A stretch of 8,831 nt of DNA from Methanothrix sp. (GCA_003162615.1 PMNG01000080.1:23493-32323), one strand, 5' to 3'. Shown: positions 1-6,199, counted from the first letter of the stretch. Notes: a model not told the origin generated them from the sequence alone. Numbers and translations are program-made.

Positions 1-17
1 AATAGAGTAGCGTCAAA

Positions 18-26
18 TTTAAATAT
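18..26 (+). promoter_or_regulatory. TATA box for the ADTH synthase gene
   Basis: The stretch TTTAAATAT fits the archaeal box A. Archaeal transcription usually starts about 22-27 bp downstream of the box centre, which would put the start near 45-50 and leave a leader of only about 15-20 nt before the ATG at 64. There is no strong Shine-Dalgarno sequence in that leader (only GAG directly before the ATG). This is inferred from sequence only. Confidence 0.5.
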
Positions 27-29
27 GCC

Positions 30-58
30 ATATGCTAGCATGATACATGTTAGCATAT
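30..58. repeat. Imperfect palindrome over the predicted start site (possible operator)
   Basis: The left arm ATATGCTAGCATG (30-42) and the right arm CATGTTAGCATAT (46-58) are reverse complements over 13 positions with one mismatch, separated by the three bases ATA. The element lies just downstream of the TATA box and ends 5 bp before the ATG at 64, so it would cover the transcription start. That position suits a repressor operator for a dimeric helix-turn-helix protein. In RNA the mismatch would be a G-U pair, so a hairpin in the leader is also possible. Confidence 0.55.
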
Positions 59-63
59 AAGAG

Positions 64-870
64 ATGAGCGCATTGAGCGAAATAGGCAAGAGCGTGAGAA
101 TTGAGCGGATAATGAATAGAGACAGCGGCAACACAGTCATAATTCCTCTGGACCACGGAATATCTGTAGGACCCATCAAGGGGTTGGTGAACCTTGCCGA
201 CATGGTTGACAAGGTGGCCAAGGGCGGGGCCAATGCAGTCCTCCAGCAGAAGGGCATGGTCAGGCACGGGCACCGCGGCTACGGAAGCGATGTGGGCCTC
301 ATCGTCCATATGTCCGCGTCCACGTCGCTAGGGCCTGATCCCAACAACAAGGTCCAGGTGTGCCAGGTAGAGGAGTGCCTGAAGATGGGTGCCGACGCTG
401 TAAGCGTCCATATAAACATAGGCTCCGAGACGGAGTCAGACCAGCTGTGCATTCTCGGCTGTGTGGCGGAGCGCTGCGACTTCTGGGGAATGCCTCTTGT
501 GGCAATGATGTATCCACGAGGAAAGAATATCTCTAACCCAAATGCTCCTGACGTAGTGGCCCACGCTGCCCGCGCTGGTGCTGAGCTAGGCGCCGATATC
601 GTCAAGACCAACTACACCGGAGACCCGGATACCTTCAGGCACGTGGTGGAGGGCTGCCCCGTGCCTGTCGTAATCGCCGGCGGCCCCAAGACTGAGACCG
701 ACATGGAGTTCCTGCAGATGATCGAGGGCGCCATCGAGGCTGGGGCCAGGGGCGTGGCCATCGGAAGAAACGTCTTCCAAGCCGAGGATCCCACCAAGAT
801 GACCAGGGCAATCTCGGCCATTGTCCACCTAGACAAGACTGCCGAGGAGGCAATTAAGATTTTGAAGTAA
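64..870 (+). CDS. aroA': 2-amino-3,7-dideoxy-D-threo-hept-6-ulosonate (ADTH) synthase
   Basis: This 268-residue protein is a class I (Schiff-base) aldolase of the DeoC/FbaB type. In methanogens the family condenses 6-deoxy-5-ketofructose 1-phosphate with L-aspartate semialdehyde, the first step of the archaeal route to 3-dehydroquinate and aromatic amino acids. Visible landmarks are P-L-D-H-G at 28-32, M-Y-P-R-G at 149-153, the V-K-T-N-Y-T-G segment with the probable Schiff-base lysine K181, and two phosphate-binding turns, A-G-G-P-K (205-209) and G-V-A-I-G-R-N (230-236). The length matches the archaeal family (about 265-273). The usual partner, dehydroquinate synthase II (aroB'), is not the next gene here. 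Older annotation would call this fructose-bisphosphate aldolase; the lysine and P-L-D-H-G segments alone do not separate the two, but overall likeness to the methanogen enzyme favours ADTH synthase. Confidence 0.87.
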   Translation: MSALSEIGKSVRIERIMNRDSGNTVIIPLDHGISVGPIKGLVNLADMVDKVAKGGANAVLQQKGMVRHGHRGYGSDVGLIVHMSASTSLGPDPNNKVQVCQVEECLKMGADAVSVHINIGSETESDQLCILGCVAERCDFWGMPLVAMMYPRGKNISNPNAPDVVAHAARAGAELGADIVKTNYTGDPDTFRHVVEGCPVPVVIAGGPKTETDMEFLQMIEGAIEAGARGVAIGRNVFQAEDPTKMTRAISAIVHLDKTAEEAIKILK

Positions 871-890
871 TTATATATTATATAATTTTT
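871..890 (+). promoter_or_regulatory. AT-rich element: TATA box or terminator
   Basis: Directly after the aroA' stop codon lies a perfect AT palindrome, TTATATA-T-TATATAA (871-885), followed by TTTTT (886-890). It can be read as a T-rich archaeal terminator of aroA' or as a strong box A for the downstream operon; in the second case transcription would start near 900. The two roles are not exclusive. Sequence alone cannot choose between them. Confidence 0.4.
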
Positions 891-899
891 CTGGTCGAT

Positions 900-1070
900 A
901 TGGCTTCTAGGTCGATCTGCATGGATTGTAGTGGGGAGCCAAACATATACACAGAAAGAAGTCAGATCGATAACGAAAGTTTGGATATCTCCTGGCAAAC
1001 CTTTATCTTCCAGAAGTTTGTTGTTGCTAGGGTCTGGGATGTGACCTTCGGGTTGAACCAGCGTTGGTGA
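900..1070 (+). CDS. Possible small leader ORF, 56 codons, unknown function
   Basis: An open frame runs from ATG at 900 to TGA at 1068-1070 and would encode 56 residues (a second in-frame ATG is at 921). It starts M-A-S-R-S-I-C-M-D-C and so has one C-x2-C pair at residues 7-10. The second half is rich in aromatic and hydrophobic residues (three W, several F and V), without a clear membrane segment. A strong TATA-like element (871-884) lies at the right distance for a leaderless message starting at the ATG. The TGA falls inside the GGTGA Shine-Dalgarno of rpl15e and ends 6 nt before its ATG, so termination here could affect L15e initiation. No family is recognised and codon use is not convincing; it may simply be chance in a 206-bp leader. 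Confidence 0.2.
   Translation: MASRSICMDCSGEPNIYTERSQIDNESLDISWQTFIFQKFVVARVWDVTFGLNQRW
1002..1007 (+). promoter_or_regulatory. Possible TATA box for the superoperon
   Basis: TTTATC at 1002-1007, preceded by the purine-rich GGCAAAC, is a plausible but weak box A. It would start transcription near 1030 and leave a leader of about 45 nt before rpl15e. The stronger AT-rich element at 871-884 is the alternative. Confidence 0.25.
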
Positions 1071-1076
1071 GATTGA

Positions 1077-1664
1077 ATGAAGTCTTTTTACAGCTTCATA
1101 AGCGAAGCATGGGGCTCGCCCAGAGAGGGCTACGTAGGAGCCTTGAGACAGGATAGACTGAAAGCCTGGCGCAAAGATTTGACTGTGCAGAGGATCGAGC
1201 GGCCAACTCGCCTGGACAGGGCGCGAACCCTGGGCTACAAAGCCAAGCAGGGCATAGTGGTCGCGCGGGTAAAGGTTAGGCGCGGGGGCCTGCGCAAGTC
1301 CAGGTACATAAGGAACAGAAGGACAAGGCATATGGGAATGGCAAAGATCACCATGGCCAAGTCCATCCAGCGCATAGCCGAGGAGCGGGCAGGCAGGAGA
1401 TTCCGCAACATGGAAGTCCTCAACTCCTACTGGGTTGGAGAGGACGGAAAGCACAAGTGGTACGAGGTCATCCTGATCAACCCCAACCATCCGGCCATTA
1501 AGACGGACAAGGACCTGAATTGGGTGTGCGAGACATCCCATAGGGGCCGGGCTGAGCACGGCAAGACCAGCGCAGGCAAGCGCGGGCGCGGGCTCATGGT
1601 CAAGGGCAAAGGAGCAGAGAAGAGACGCCCGAGCATCAGGTCCCACGGCTCCAGAGGAAAGTGA
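1077..1664 (+). CDS. rpl15e: 50S ribosomal protein L15e
   Basis: This is a large-subunit ribosomal protein found only in archaea and eukaryotes; it binds 23S rRNA. The 195-residue length is typical. It is strongly basic, with the family start K-S-F-Y-S-F-I-S-E-A-W, a central R-I-E-R-P-T-R-L-D-R-A-R-T-L-G-Y-K-A-K-Q block, the basic R-N-R-R-T-R-H-M-G segment and the W-V-G-E-D-G-K-H-K-W-Y-E-V-I-L segment. The C-terminal tail is rich in K, R and G, and reads R-S-H-G-S-R-G-K at the end. The ATG is preceded by GGTGA at 1066-1070 with 6 nt spacing. It is the first firm gene of the superoperon. Its stop overlaps the start of the next gene by 4 bp (GTGA), which suggests translational coupling. Confidence 0.97.
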   Translation: MKSFYSFISEAWGSPREGYVGALRQDRLKAWRKDLTVQRIERPTRLDRARTLGYKAKQGIVVARVKVRRGGLRKSRYIRNRRTRHMGMAKITMAKSIQRIAEERAGRRFRNMEVLNSYWVGEDGKHKWYEVILINPNHPAIKTDKDLNWVCETSHRGRAEHGKTSAGKRGRGLMVKGKGAEKRRPSIRSHGSRGK

Positions 1665-2077
1665 TTCACAGGGTCTCTTTTAGTACTTTCGTGGCTGCAA
1701 CAGAGGACGAAGAGAGGGTAAAAGAGGCCCTCTGCATCTTCGTTCCCCTTGACGGCATATCTGTCGTCTTTGCAACAGGCCACTACGGCAATTCCATAAA
1801 AATCCTGGACGCCACCCTGAAGAAGAGAGACGGACTGGGCTTCTTCCGCATCTTGAGAGAGCAGCTCCCGAGAGTGGATCTTGTCAGGCTGCGGAGGGAA
1901 CTGCCGGAGAGGGTGGACGAGAAGAGCGAGCTTCACTTCCGATTGGACAAGCAAGCAGCCTTCAAGGGAAAGGTCTCTCTCACTGACTCCAGGGACGCCA
2001 TAGTTGTGACTGCTCTCATCGAGTCCTACCCTGCAAAGTACGAGGAGGCACTGAGGATAGCGGGAGAGCTCTTATGA
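1661..2077 (+). CDS. RNA-binding protein of the exosome operon (COG1325 family)
   Basis: This 138-residue protein matches the archaeal family COG1325, long predicted from gene context to be an exosome-associated RNA-binding protein; its biochemical role is not settled. Visible features are an early V-x-F-x-T-F-V-x-A-T-E-D segment, a central G-H-Y-G-N-S-I segment, a charged stretch with L-R-R-E-L-P-E-R-V-D-E-K, and the conserved H-F-R-L-D-K-Q-A-A-F-K-G block at about 92-103 followed by A-I-V-V-T. The start is GTG at 1661, overlapping the rpl15e TGA (GTGA), with AGAGG at 1653-1657 as a close Shine-Dalgarno. The position between rpl15e and rnp3 is the standard place for this family, which supports the call. 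Confidence 0.85.
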   Translation: MIHRVSFSTFVAATEDEERVKEALCIFVPLDGISVVFATGHYGNSIKILDATLKKRDGLGFFRILREQLPRVDLVRLRRELPERVDEKSELHFRLDKQAAFKGKVSLTDSRDAIVVTALIESYPAKYEEALRIAGELL

Positions 2078-2090
2078 GCTGTCAAGAGTT

Positions 2091-2774
2091 ATGAGCTATT
2101 TTGAGAGCTGCCTTCATTCTCTTCCCGAAGGGTCCGACTCTCCCAGCAAGATGGCTACTGTGGCTCGTCGGCTGGGATATGAAGGAATCATAATCTGCAA
2201 CCACACCGGTTTTGAGAAGTTCTTCAGACCAGATGCCGTAAGGGAAGTTAAGGGCATAAAGGTAGCCTTCGGAATTGAGATCGTGGCCAACAGCCCCAGG
2301 TCCATGCGTAGCCGCGTGGCCTCGGCCAGGGCGCGGTTCCCTTTCGTAAGCGTGCACGGCGGATCTGAGGAGACGAACAAAGCTGCCTGCGAAAACCCGG
2401 AAGTCGACGTGCTGTTCCACCCCGAAGAAGGCAGAAAGGTCCTTGGCATAGCAGCAGCGAGGGCTGCTCGGATGAACCAGGTGGCGATCGGATTTGACCT
2501 TCGTCCGCTGATCCGTCTTCGAGGGAACTCTCGGTCCAGGTGGCTAGAGGTCGTCCAGAGGAACCTGAATCTGGTCCGCAAGTTCGATCTTTCAATGACC
2601 ATAACCACTGGTTCCAGATCCTGCTTGGATCTTCGGGCTCCCAGGGAGCTGCGGGCGCTGGCAGAGATAGCAGGCTTTGAAAGCCATGAAACCGAAGAAG
2701 CACTCAGATACCCTGCACGAGTGTTGGAGCTTAACAGTCGAAGATGGGCAGGCCCCGGAGTGGAGATCCTTTGA
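2091..2774 (+). CDS. rnp3: RNase P protein component 3 (Rpp30)
   Basis: Rpp30 is an archaeal RNase P protein that pairs with Pop5 and helps the catalytic RNA cleave the 5' leader of precursor tRNAs. The 227-residue length is normal. The N-terminus (F-E-S-C-L-H-S-L-P-E-G-S-D-S-P, then G-Y-E-G-I-I-I-C-N-H) is the PHP-like TIM-barrel signature of the family. Further matches are V-A-F-G-I-E-I, V-S-V-H-G-G and D-V-L-F-H-P. The ATG at 2091 gives exactly this N-terminus; the earlier ATG at 2074 reaches a stop after six codons. The preceding gene ends 13 bp upstream. The stop overlaps the TTG start of rnp2 (TTGA), consistent with the two partner proteins being made together. Confidence 0.95.
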   Translation: MSYFESCLHSLPEGSDSPSKMATVARRLGYEGIIICNHTGFEKFFRPDAVREVKGIKVAFGIEIVANSPRSMRSRVASARARFPFVSVHGGSEETNKAACENPEVDVLFHPEEGRKVLGIAAARAARMNQVAIGFDLRPLIRLRGNSRSRWLEVVQRNLNLVRKFDLSMTITTGSRSCLDLRAPRELRALAEIAGFESHETEEALRYPARVLELNSRRWAGPGVEIL

Positions 2775-3349
2775 GGTCAAGGCTGCCAGTGCTCCGCATG
2801 CGGCGGAGGTACATTGCCTTCGAGGTGGACTCGGAGGAGACTGTGAAGCCCAAGGACCTGGGCTTAGAGATAATCTCTTGTCAGGCATCGCTATTTGGAG
2901 ACAAGGGCGCGTCTATGAATCGGATCAAGCTGATTTCCTTTGACGGCCGTTTCGGGCTTTTAAGGTGCTCATACTCTCGTGTAGAGGAAAGCAGAGCAGT
3001 TCTGGCTACCATTTATTCGATAACGGGGATTAGGGCAGCAATTCGCGTAAAAGGGGTCTCGGGAACGATCAAAGCAGCGACAGAAAAGTATATACCCAAA
3101 CTGAGCTTATCAATAGCTGAAACAAGCGCTGAAAACGACGGAAGAAGAATCGAGCTGGATGGAGTTTCTGGTTGGATTATCCACAGCCACGGCCGCGAGA
3201 TCGATCTCTCTCCGGACGAGAAGAACAGGACCAAAGGATCAGATACCCGTTACTTGGGACTGACCTCTTTCGATTTATGTGGAGGATGCGACGATGCAGA
3301 TGGCACCGCAGATGGGTTACGACAGGGCGATAACTGTATTCAGCCCTGA
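2771..3349 (+). CDS. rnp2: RNase P protein component 2 (Pop5) with long C-terminal extension
   Basis: Pop5 forms a heterotetramer with Rpp30 and activates the RNase P RNA. The first 110 residues fit the family: L-R-M-R-R-R-Y-I-A-F-E-V (8-19), a G-A-S region (46-48), G-L-L-R-C-S (62-67) and I-R-V-K-G-V-S-G-T-I-K (91-101). I chose TTG at 2771, not the ATG at 2744, because it gives the family N-terminus, sits on the rnp3 stop as TTGA, and has GGAG at 2762-2765. The 192-residue product is odd: typical archaeal Pop5 ends soon after the V-S-G-T-I motif, whereas here about 80 more residues follow. The last 19 codons (3294-3349) overlap the start of psmA in another frame. The tail contains C-G-G-C at 170-173. 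Whether the tail is functional, or follows a frameshift, cannot be told here. Confidence 0.9.
   Translation: MRSRLPVLRMRRRYIAFEVDSEETVKPKDLGLEIISCQASLFGDKGASMNRIKLISFDGRFGLLRCSYSRVEESRAVLATIYSITGIRAAIRVKGVSGTIKAATEKYIPKLSLSIAETSAENDGRRIELDGVSGWIIHSHGREIDLSPDEKNRTKGSDTRYLGLTSFDLCGGCDDADGTADGLRQGDNCIQP
3281..3285 (+). promoter_or_regulatory. Shine-Dalgarno site that fixes the psmA start
   Basis: GGAGG at 3281-3285 lies 8 nt before ATG 3294, ideal spacing. The upstream in-frame GTG at 3279 would place the same site inside the coding region, so ATG 3294 is preferred. The site is embedded in the 3' part of rnp2, so psmA translation begins within rnp2 coding sequence. Confidence 0.75.
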
Positions 3350-4037
3350 TGGACGGCTCTTTCAGGTGGAGTATGCCCGCGAAGCCGTTAGGCGAGGAAC
3401 CACGGCAGTCGGTATAAAGGCAACGGACGGCGTAGCCGTTCTGGTGGACAAGAGGATTACCAGCAGGCTCATGGAGCCTAAATCCATTGAGAAGATCTTT
3501 CAGATAGATACACATATAGGTGCTGCCACATCAGGCCTGGTGGCTGATGCTAGGGTATTGATTGACAGAGCCCGGGTGGAAAGCCAGATCAACAGGCTGG
3601 TCTATGACGAGCCCATCGGCGTAGAGGCGCTGGCCAAAAAGATCTGCGATTTCAAGCAGCAATACACCCAGTATGGTGGTGTCAGGCCGTTCGGCACAGC
3701 CCTTTTGATAATCGGAGCCGAGGAGGATAGAACCCGCCTCTTCGAGACTGATCCAAGCGGTGCCCTTCTGGAGTACAAGGCGACCGGGATCGGAGCGGGC
3801 AGATCGTCGGTCATGGAGGTTTTCGAGGAGAAGTACAAGGAAGACCTCTTGATGGATGATGCTATAATCCTTGGACTAGAGGCACTGTACAAGGCCGCTG
3901 AAGGAAAGGTAGAGGCCGCCACTACAGAGATCGGAATAATCAAGCTTGCCGATAAAAAGTTCTACAAGCTGAACGAGTCAGAGGTAGCAGAATACGTGGA
4001 TAAGATGAAGGCGTCGCTGCCTAAAGGGGAAGCTTAG
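3294..4037 (+). CDS. psmA: Proteasome alpha subunit
   Basis: Alpha subunits form the two outer heptameric rings of the 20S proteasome; they gate access to the beta-subunit chamber and dock the PAN or Cdc48-type ATPases. The 247-residue product begins M-Q-M-A-P-Q-M-G-Y-D-R-A-I-T-V-F, the flexible N-terminal gate and the family F-S-P-D-G-R-L-F-Q-V-E-Y-A motif (16-28). S-I-E-K (64-67) carries the pocket lysine that binds the ATPase C-terminal tails. G-V-R-P-F-G is at 129-134, and L-F-E-T-D-P-S-G follows further on. There is no propeptide and no catalytic N-terminal threonine, as expected for alpha. It overlaps the tail of rnp2 by 56 bp and abuts sbds (TAGATG, no gap). The beta subunit is not in this window, which is usual for archaea. 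Confidence 0.98.
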   Translation: MQMAPQMGYDRAITVFSPDGRLFQVEYAREAVRRGTTAVGIKATDGVAVLVDKRITSRLMEPKSIEKIFQIDTHIGAATSGLVADARVLIDRARVESQINRLVYDEPIGVEALAKKICDFKQQYTQYGGVRPFGTALLIIGAEEDRTRLFETDPSGALLEYKATGIGAGRSSVMEVFEEKYKEDLLMDDAIILGLEALYKAAEGKVEAATTEIGIIKLADKKFYKLNESEVAEYVDKMKASLPKGEA

Positions 4038-4736
4038 ATGGTAAGACTGGAAGACGCCGTTCCAGCCAGACTTAAAACTCATGGAGCCACCTTTGAGGTA
4101 CTTGTAGATCCAGACGGAGCTTTGGCCCTGCGAAGGGGAGACAGCGTTAATATCGAGGAGATCCTGGCAGTTGAAGACGTCTTCGAGAATGCCAGCCGCG
4201 GGGATCGCAGCGCAGAAGAAGATCTGATAAAAGCCTTTGAGACGACCGATGTCGCCATCATTGCCGAGAAGATAATTAAGAAAGGCGAGATCAGCCTGAC
4301 TGCGGAGCAGAGAAAGCAGATTATAGAGAACAAGCGTAGGCAGGTAATTGAGATAATCGCCAGGAACGCCATCAACCCCCAGACCAAGACACCCCATCCA
4401 CCGGCCAGGATCGAGCAGGCAATGAAGGAAGCCAAAGTTAACATAGACCCGTCCAAATCCGCAGACGAGCTGGTAAACATAGCCATGAAAGCCATTCGGC
4501 CTTTAATACCGATAAGGTTCGAAGAGGTGGAAGTGGCAGTCAAGATACCTGCTGACTATGCTCCCAAAGCCTACGGCGACATAGCAGCCTTTGGCAAGGT
4601 CATCCGTGAGTCATGGCAGAACAACGGCTCTTGGATAGGCGTAGTGAAGATCCCGGCAGGAATGCAGACCGATTTCTACTCCCTTATCAACCGCTTGACT
4701 AAAGGCGAGGCAGAGACGAAGCTTCTTAAGCATTGA
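4038..4736 (+). CDS. sbds: SBDS family ribosome maturation protein
   Basis: The archaeal homologue of Shwachman-Bodian-Diamond protein (Sdo1) acts in late maturation of the large ribosomal subunit; in eukaryotes it helps release the anti-association factor eIF6. The 232-residue length is typical. Family features are the start V-x-L-E-D-A-V-x-A-R-L-K, F-E-V-L-V-D-P-D at 19-26, the helical segment with T-A-E-Q-R-K-Q-I-I-E-N-K-R-R-Q, and the conserved N-P-Q-T-K-T-P-H-P-P-A-R-I region near 113-125. A third alpha/beta domain follows, with I-P-I-R-F-E-E-V-E-V-A-V-K-I-P. GGGGA at 4026-4030 precedes the ATG by 7 nt. It abuts psmA with no spacer and overlaps or nearly touches rrp4. Confidence 0.97.
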   Translation: MVRLEDAVPARLKTHGATFEVLVDPDGALALRRGDSVNIEEILAVEDVFENASRGDRSAEEDLIKAFETTDVAIIAEKIIKKGEISLTAEQRKQIIENKRRQVIEIIARNAINPQTKTPHPPARIEQAMKEAKVNIDPSKSADELVNIAMKAIRPLIPIRFEEVEVAVKIPADYAPKAYGDIAAFGKVIRESWQNNGSWIGVVKIPAGMQTDFYSLINRLTKGEAETKLLKH

Positions 4737-4756
4737 AAGACCAGGGATTGGATCGC

Positions 4757-5422
4757 ATGGATCGCAAAGTGGTAATACCGGGGGATCTTCTCTCCGAAGA
4801 GGCTAAAAGATCTGGAGAGGGAACCTTCGTCAAAGACGGGAAAGTCTACTCTCTTCTGTACGGGCTGGCGAACTGCAGGGACAGGATAAATGTAATACCC
4901 CTGGCAGGGAAGTACGTGCCCGCTCCCGGGGATAATGTCATTGGCGTTGTGAAAGACATAACGTTTTCCAACTGGATTATAGACATAAACTCGCCCTATG
5001 ACGGTCTTCTCCACATATCCGAGTTTCCTAAGAGGATCGATGCAGATGAAATGTCCAAGTACTTATCCTTGGGCAGTTCCACAATGATCCGGGTCAAAGA
5101 TGTGGACTCCACAATGAAGGTGGAGCTGACCCTGAACGATCGAAAGCTGGGGCTTCTCAAAACGGGAAGAATTATTGAGATAAACCACACAAGAGTACCG
5201 AGGCTGATCGGAAAAGGCGGCTCCATGATCAGCATGCTTAAAAAAGAGCTTAACTGCAACATTTTCGTGGGCCAAAACGGCAGAATCTGGATCAATGGAG
5301 GAGCAGAGGACATGGATCTGGCTCTTAAGACCATACTTCTGATAGAGAAGGAAGCCCACACCAGTGGGCTCACTGATAGGATCGTTGATTTCTTGAAGAA
5401 GGAGAAAGGGGCCGGAAATTGA
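4757..5422 (+). CDS. rrp4: Exosome complex RNA-binding cap subunit Rrp4
   Basis: Rrp4 forms part of the trimeric cap on the Rrp41-Rrp42 ring and guides RNA to the central pore. From ATG 4757 the protein has 221 residues. It starts M-D-R-K-V-V-I-P-G-D-L-L, the usual family start. An N-terminal domain (about 1-55) is followed by an S1 domain (about 56-130, including W-I-I-D-I-N-S-P-Y-D-G-L-L-H-I-S-E at 73-89) and a KH domain (about 140-205) with I-G-K-G-G at 151-155. An alternative TTG start at 4733 overlaps the sbds stop (TTGA) and would add eight residues; it lacks a nearby Shine-Dalgarno, while AGGG at 4743-4746 serves the ATG. rrp41 follows after 9 bp. Confidence 0.96.
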   Translation: MDRKVVIPGDLLSEEAKRSGEGTFVKDGKVYSLLYGLANCRDRINVIPLAGKYVPAPGDNVIGVVKDITFSNWIIDINSPYDGLLHISEFPKRIDADEMSKYLSLGSSTMIRVKDVDSTMKVELTLNDRKLGLLKTGRIIEINHTRVPRLIGKGGSMISMLKKELNCNIFVGQNGRIWINGGAEDMDLALKTILLIEKEAHTSGLTDRIVDFLKKEKGAGN

Positions 5423-5431
5423 TCGCTGCGT

Positions 5432-6199
5432 ATGAAAATGATCGCTATGGATGGAAGTAACATATCATTCTTTAAAGAAGGGCTTCGCCTGGATGGTCGG
5501 AGGGCCGATGAGTTCAGGCCGCTGAAGATCGAGGTTGGAGTTCTTGCAAGGGCCGATGGGTCCTGTTATGTTGAGATGGGCGGAAACAAAGTTATAGCTG
5601 CAGTGTATGGACCCAGGGAGGTTCACCCAAGACATCTGCAGGAAGCTACCAGAGCCATAGTACGGTACAGATATAACATGGCCTCCTTCTCAGTGGAAGA
5701 GAGGAAACGACCTGGACCGGACAGACGATCTTACGAGCTGTCCAAAGTCAGTCGTGAGGCCCTGGAGCCAGTGATCTTCACCTCTTACTACCCGCGTTCC
5801 GTCATAGACGTGTTTGTAGAGGTTCTTCAGGCGGACGCCGGCACTAGAACCGCTGGAATCAACGCCGCTTCGGTGGCCTTGGCGGATGCCGGGATACCGA
5901 TGAAATCCATGATAAGCGCCTGCGCGGCCGGAAAAGTAGCCGACACCATAGTCCTCGACCCCATGAAGGAGGAGGATAACTTCGGCCAGGCGGACATGCC
6001 CATAGCCATGACGCCTACGGGGCAGATCACATTGCTTCAGATGGACGGCCACCTGACAAAAGATGAGTTCCAGCGGGCGATGGAGCTGGCCATTAAAGGC
6101 TGCCGGGACATATACGAAATCCAGAGAAAGAGCCTCATAGAAAAATACAATCAGCTCGGGTCCGAGCTCGCTGTGGTCCAGGAGGCGGAGGTCCTATGA
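5432..6199 (+). CDS. rrp41: Exosome catalytic subunit Rrp41
   Basis: Rrp41 is the catalytic RNase PH-fold subunit of the archaeal exosome. With Rrp42 it forms a hexameric ring that degrades RNA 3'-5' phosphorolytically and can also add A-rich tails. The 255-residue protein shows G-L-R-L-D-G-R-R (17-24), A-D-G-S-C-Y-V-E-M-G (41-50), V-Y-G-P-R-E-V-H-P-R-H (58-68) with the RNA-binding arginines, E-E-R-K-R-P-G-P-D-R-R (89-99), V-L-Q-A-D-A-G-T-R-T (131-140), and the active-site acidic segment E-E-D-N-F-G-Q-A-D-M-P (180-190, D182 and D188). Starts at 5432, 5438 and 5447 are all ATG in frame with no convincing Shine-Dalgarno; 5432 is used as the longest. The stop overlaps rrp42 by 4 bp (ATGA). Confidence 0.98.
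   Translation: MKMIAMDGSNISFFKEGLRLDGRRADEFRPLKIEVGVLARADGSCYVEMGGNKVIAAVYGPREVHPRHLQEATRAIVRYRYNMASFSVEERKRPGPDRRSYELSKVSREALEPVIFTSYYPRSVIDVFVEVLQADAGTRTAGINAASVALADAGIPMKSMISACAAGKVADTIVLDPMKEEDNFGQADMPIAMTPTGQITLLQMDGHLTKDEFQRAMELAIKGCRDIYEIQRKSLIEKYNQLGSELAVVQEAEVL
6181..6191 (+). promoter_or_regulatory. Strong Shine-Dalgarno for rrp42 inside rrp41
   Basis: GGAGGCGGAGG, two adjacent copies of a GGAG core, ends 4 nt before the rrp42 ATG at 6196. It lies in the last codons of rrp41 and fits tightly coupled, near-equal production of the two ring subunits. Confidence 0.6.

Noticed and set aside
612..1646. A 344-codon open frame on the minus strand
   Set aside because: It runs antisense to the conserved aroA' and rpl15e genes, spans their spacer, and shows no recognisable family; it is a shadow of GC-biased codons on the other strand.
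2744..2770. ATG 2744 as the rnp2 start
   Set aside because: It adds nine residues that do not fit the family and overlaps rnp3 by 31 bp; TTG 2771 gives the expected N-terminus and a TTGA coupling.
2677..2943. An 88-codon + strand frame across the rnp3/rnp2 junction
   Set aside because: It is a third frame overlapping two recognised genes and has no family likeness.
3279..3293. GTG 3279 as the psmA start
   Set aside because: It adds five residues before the conserved M-Q-M-A-P start and would place the ideal GGAGG Shine-Dalgarno inside the gene.
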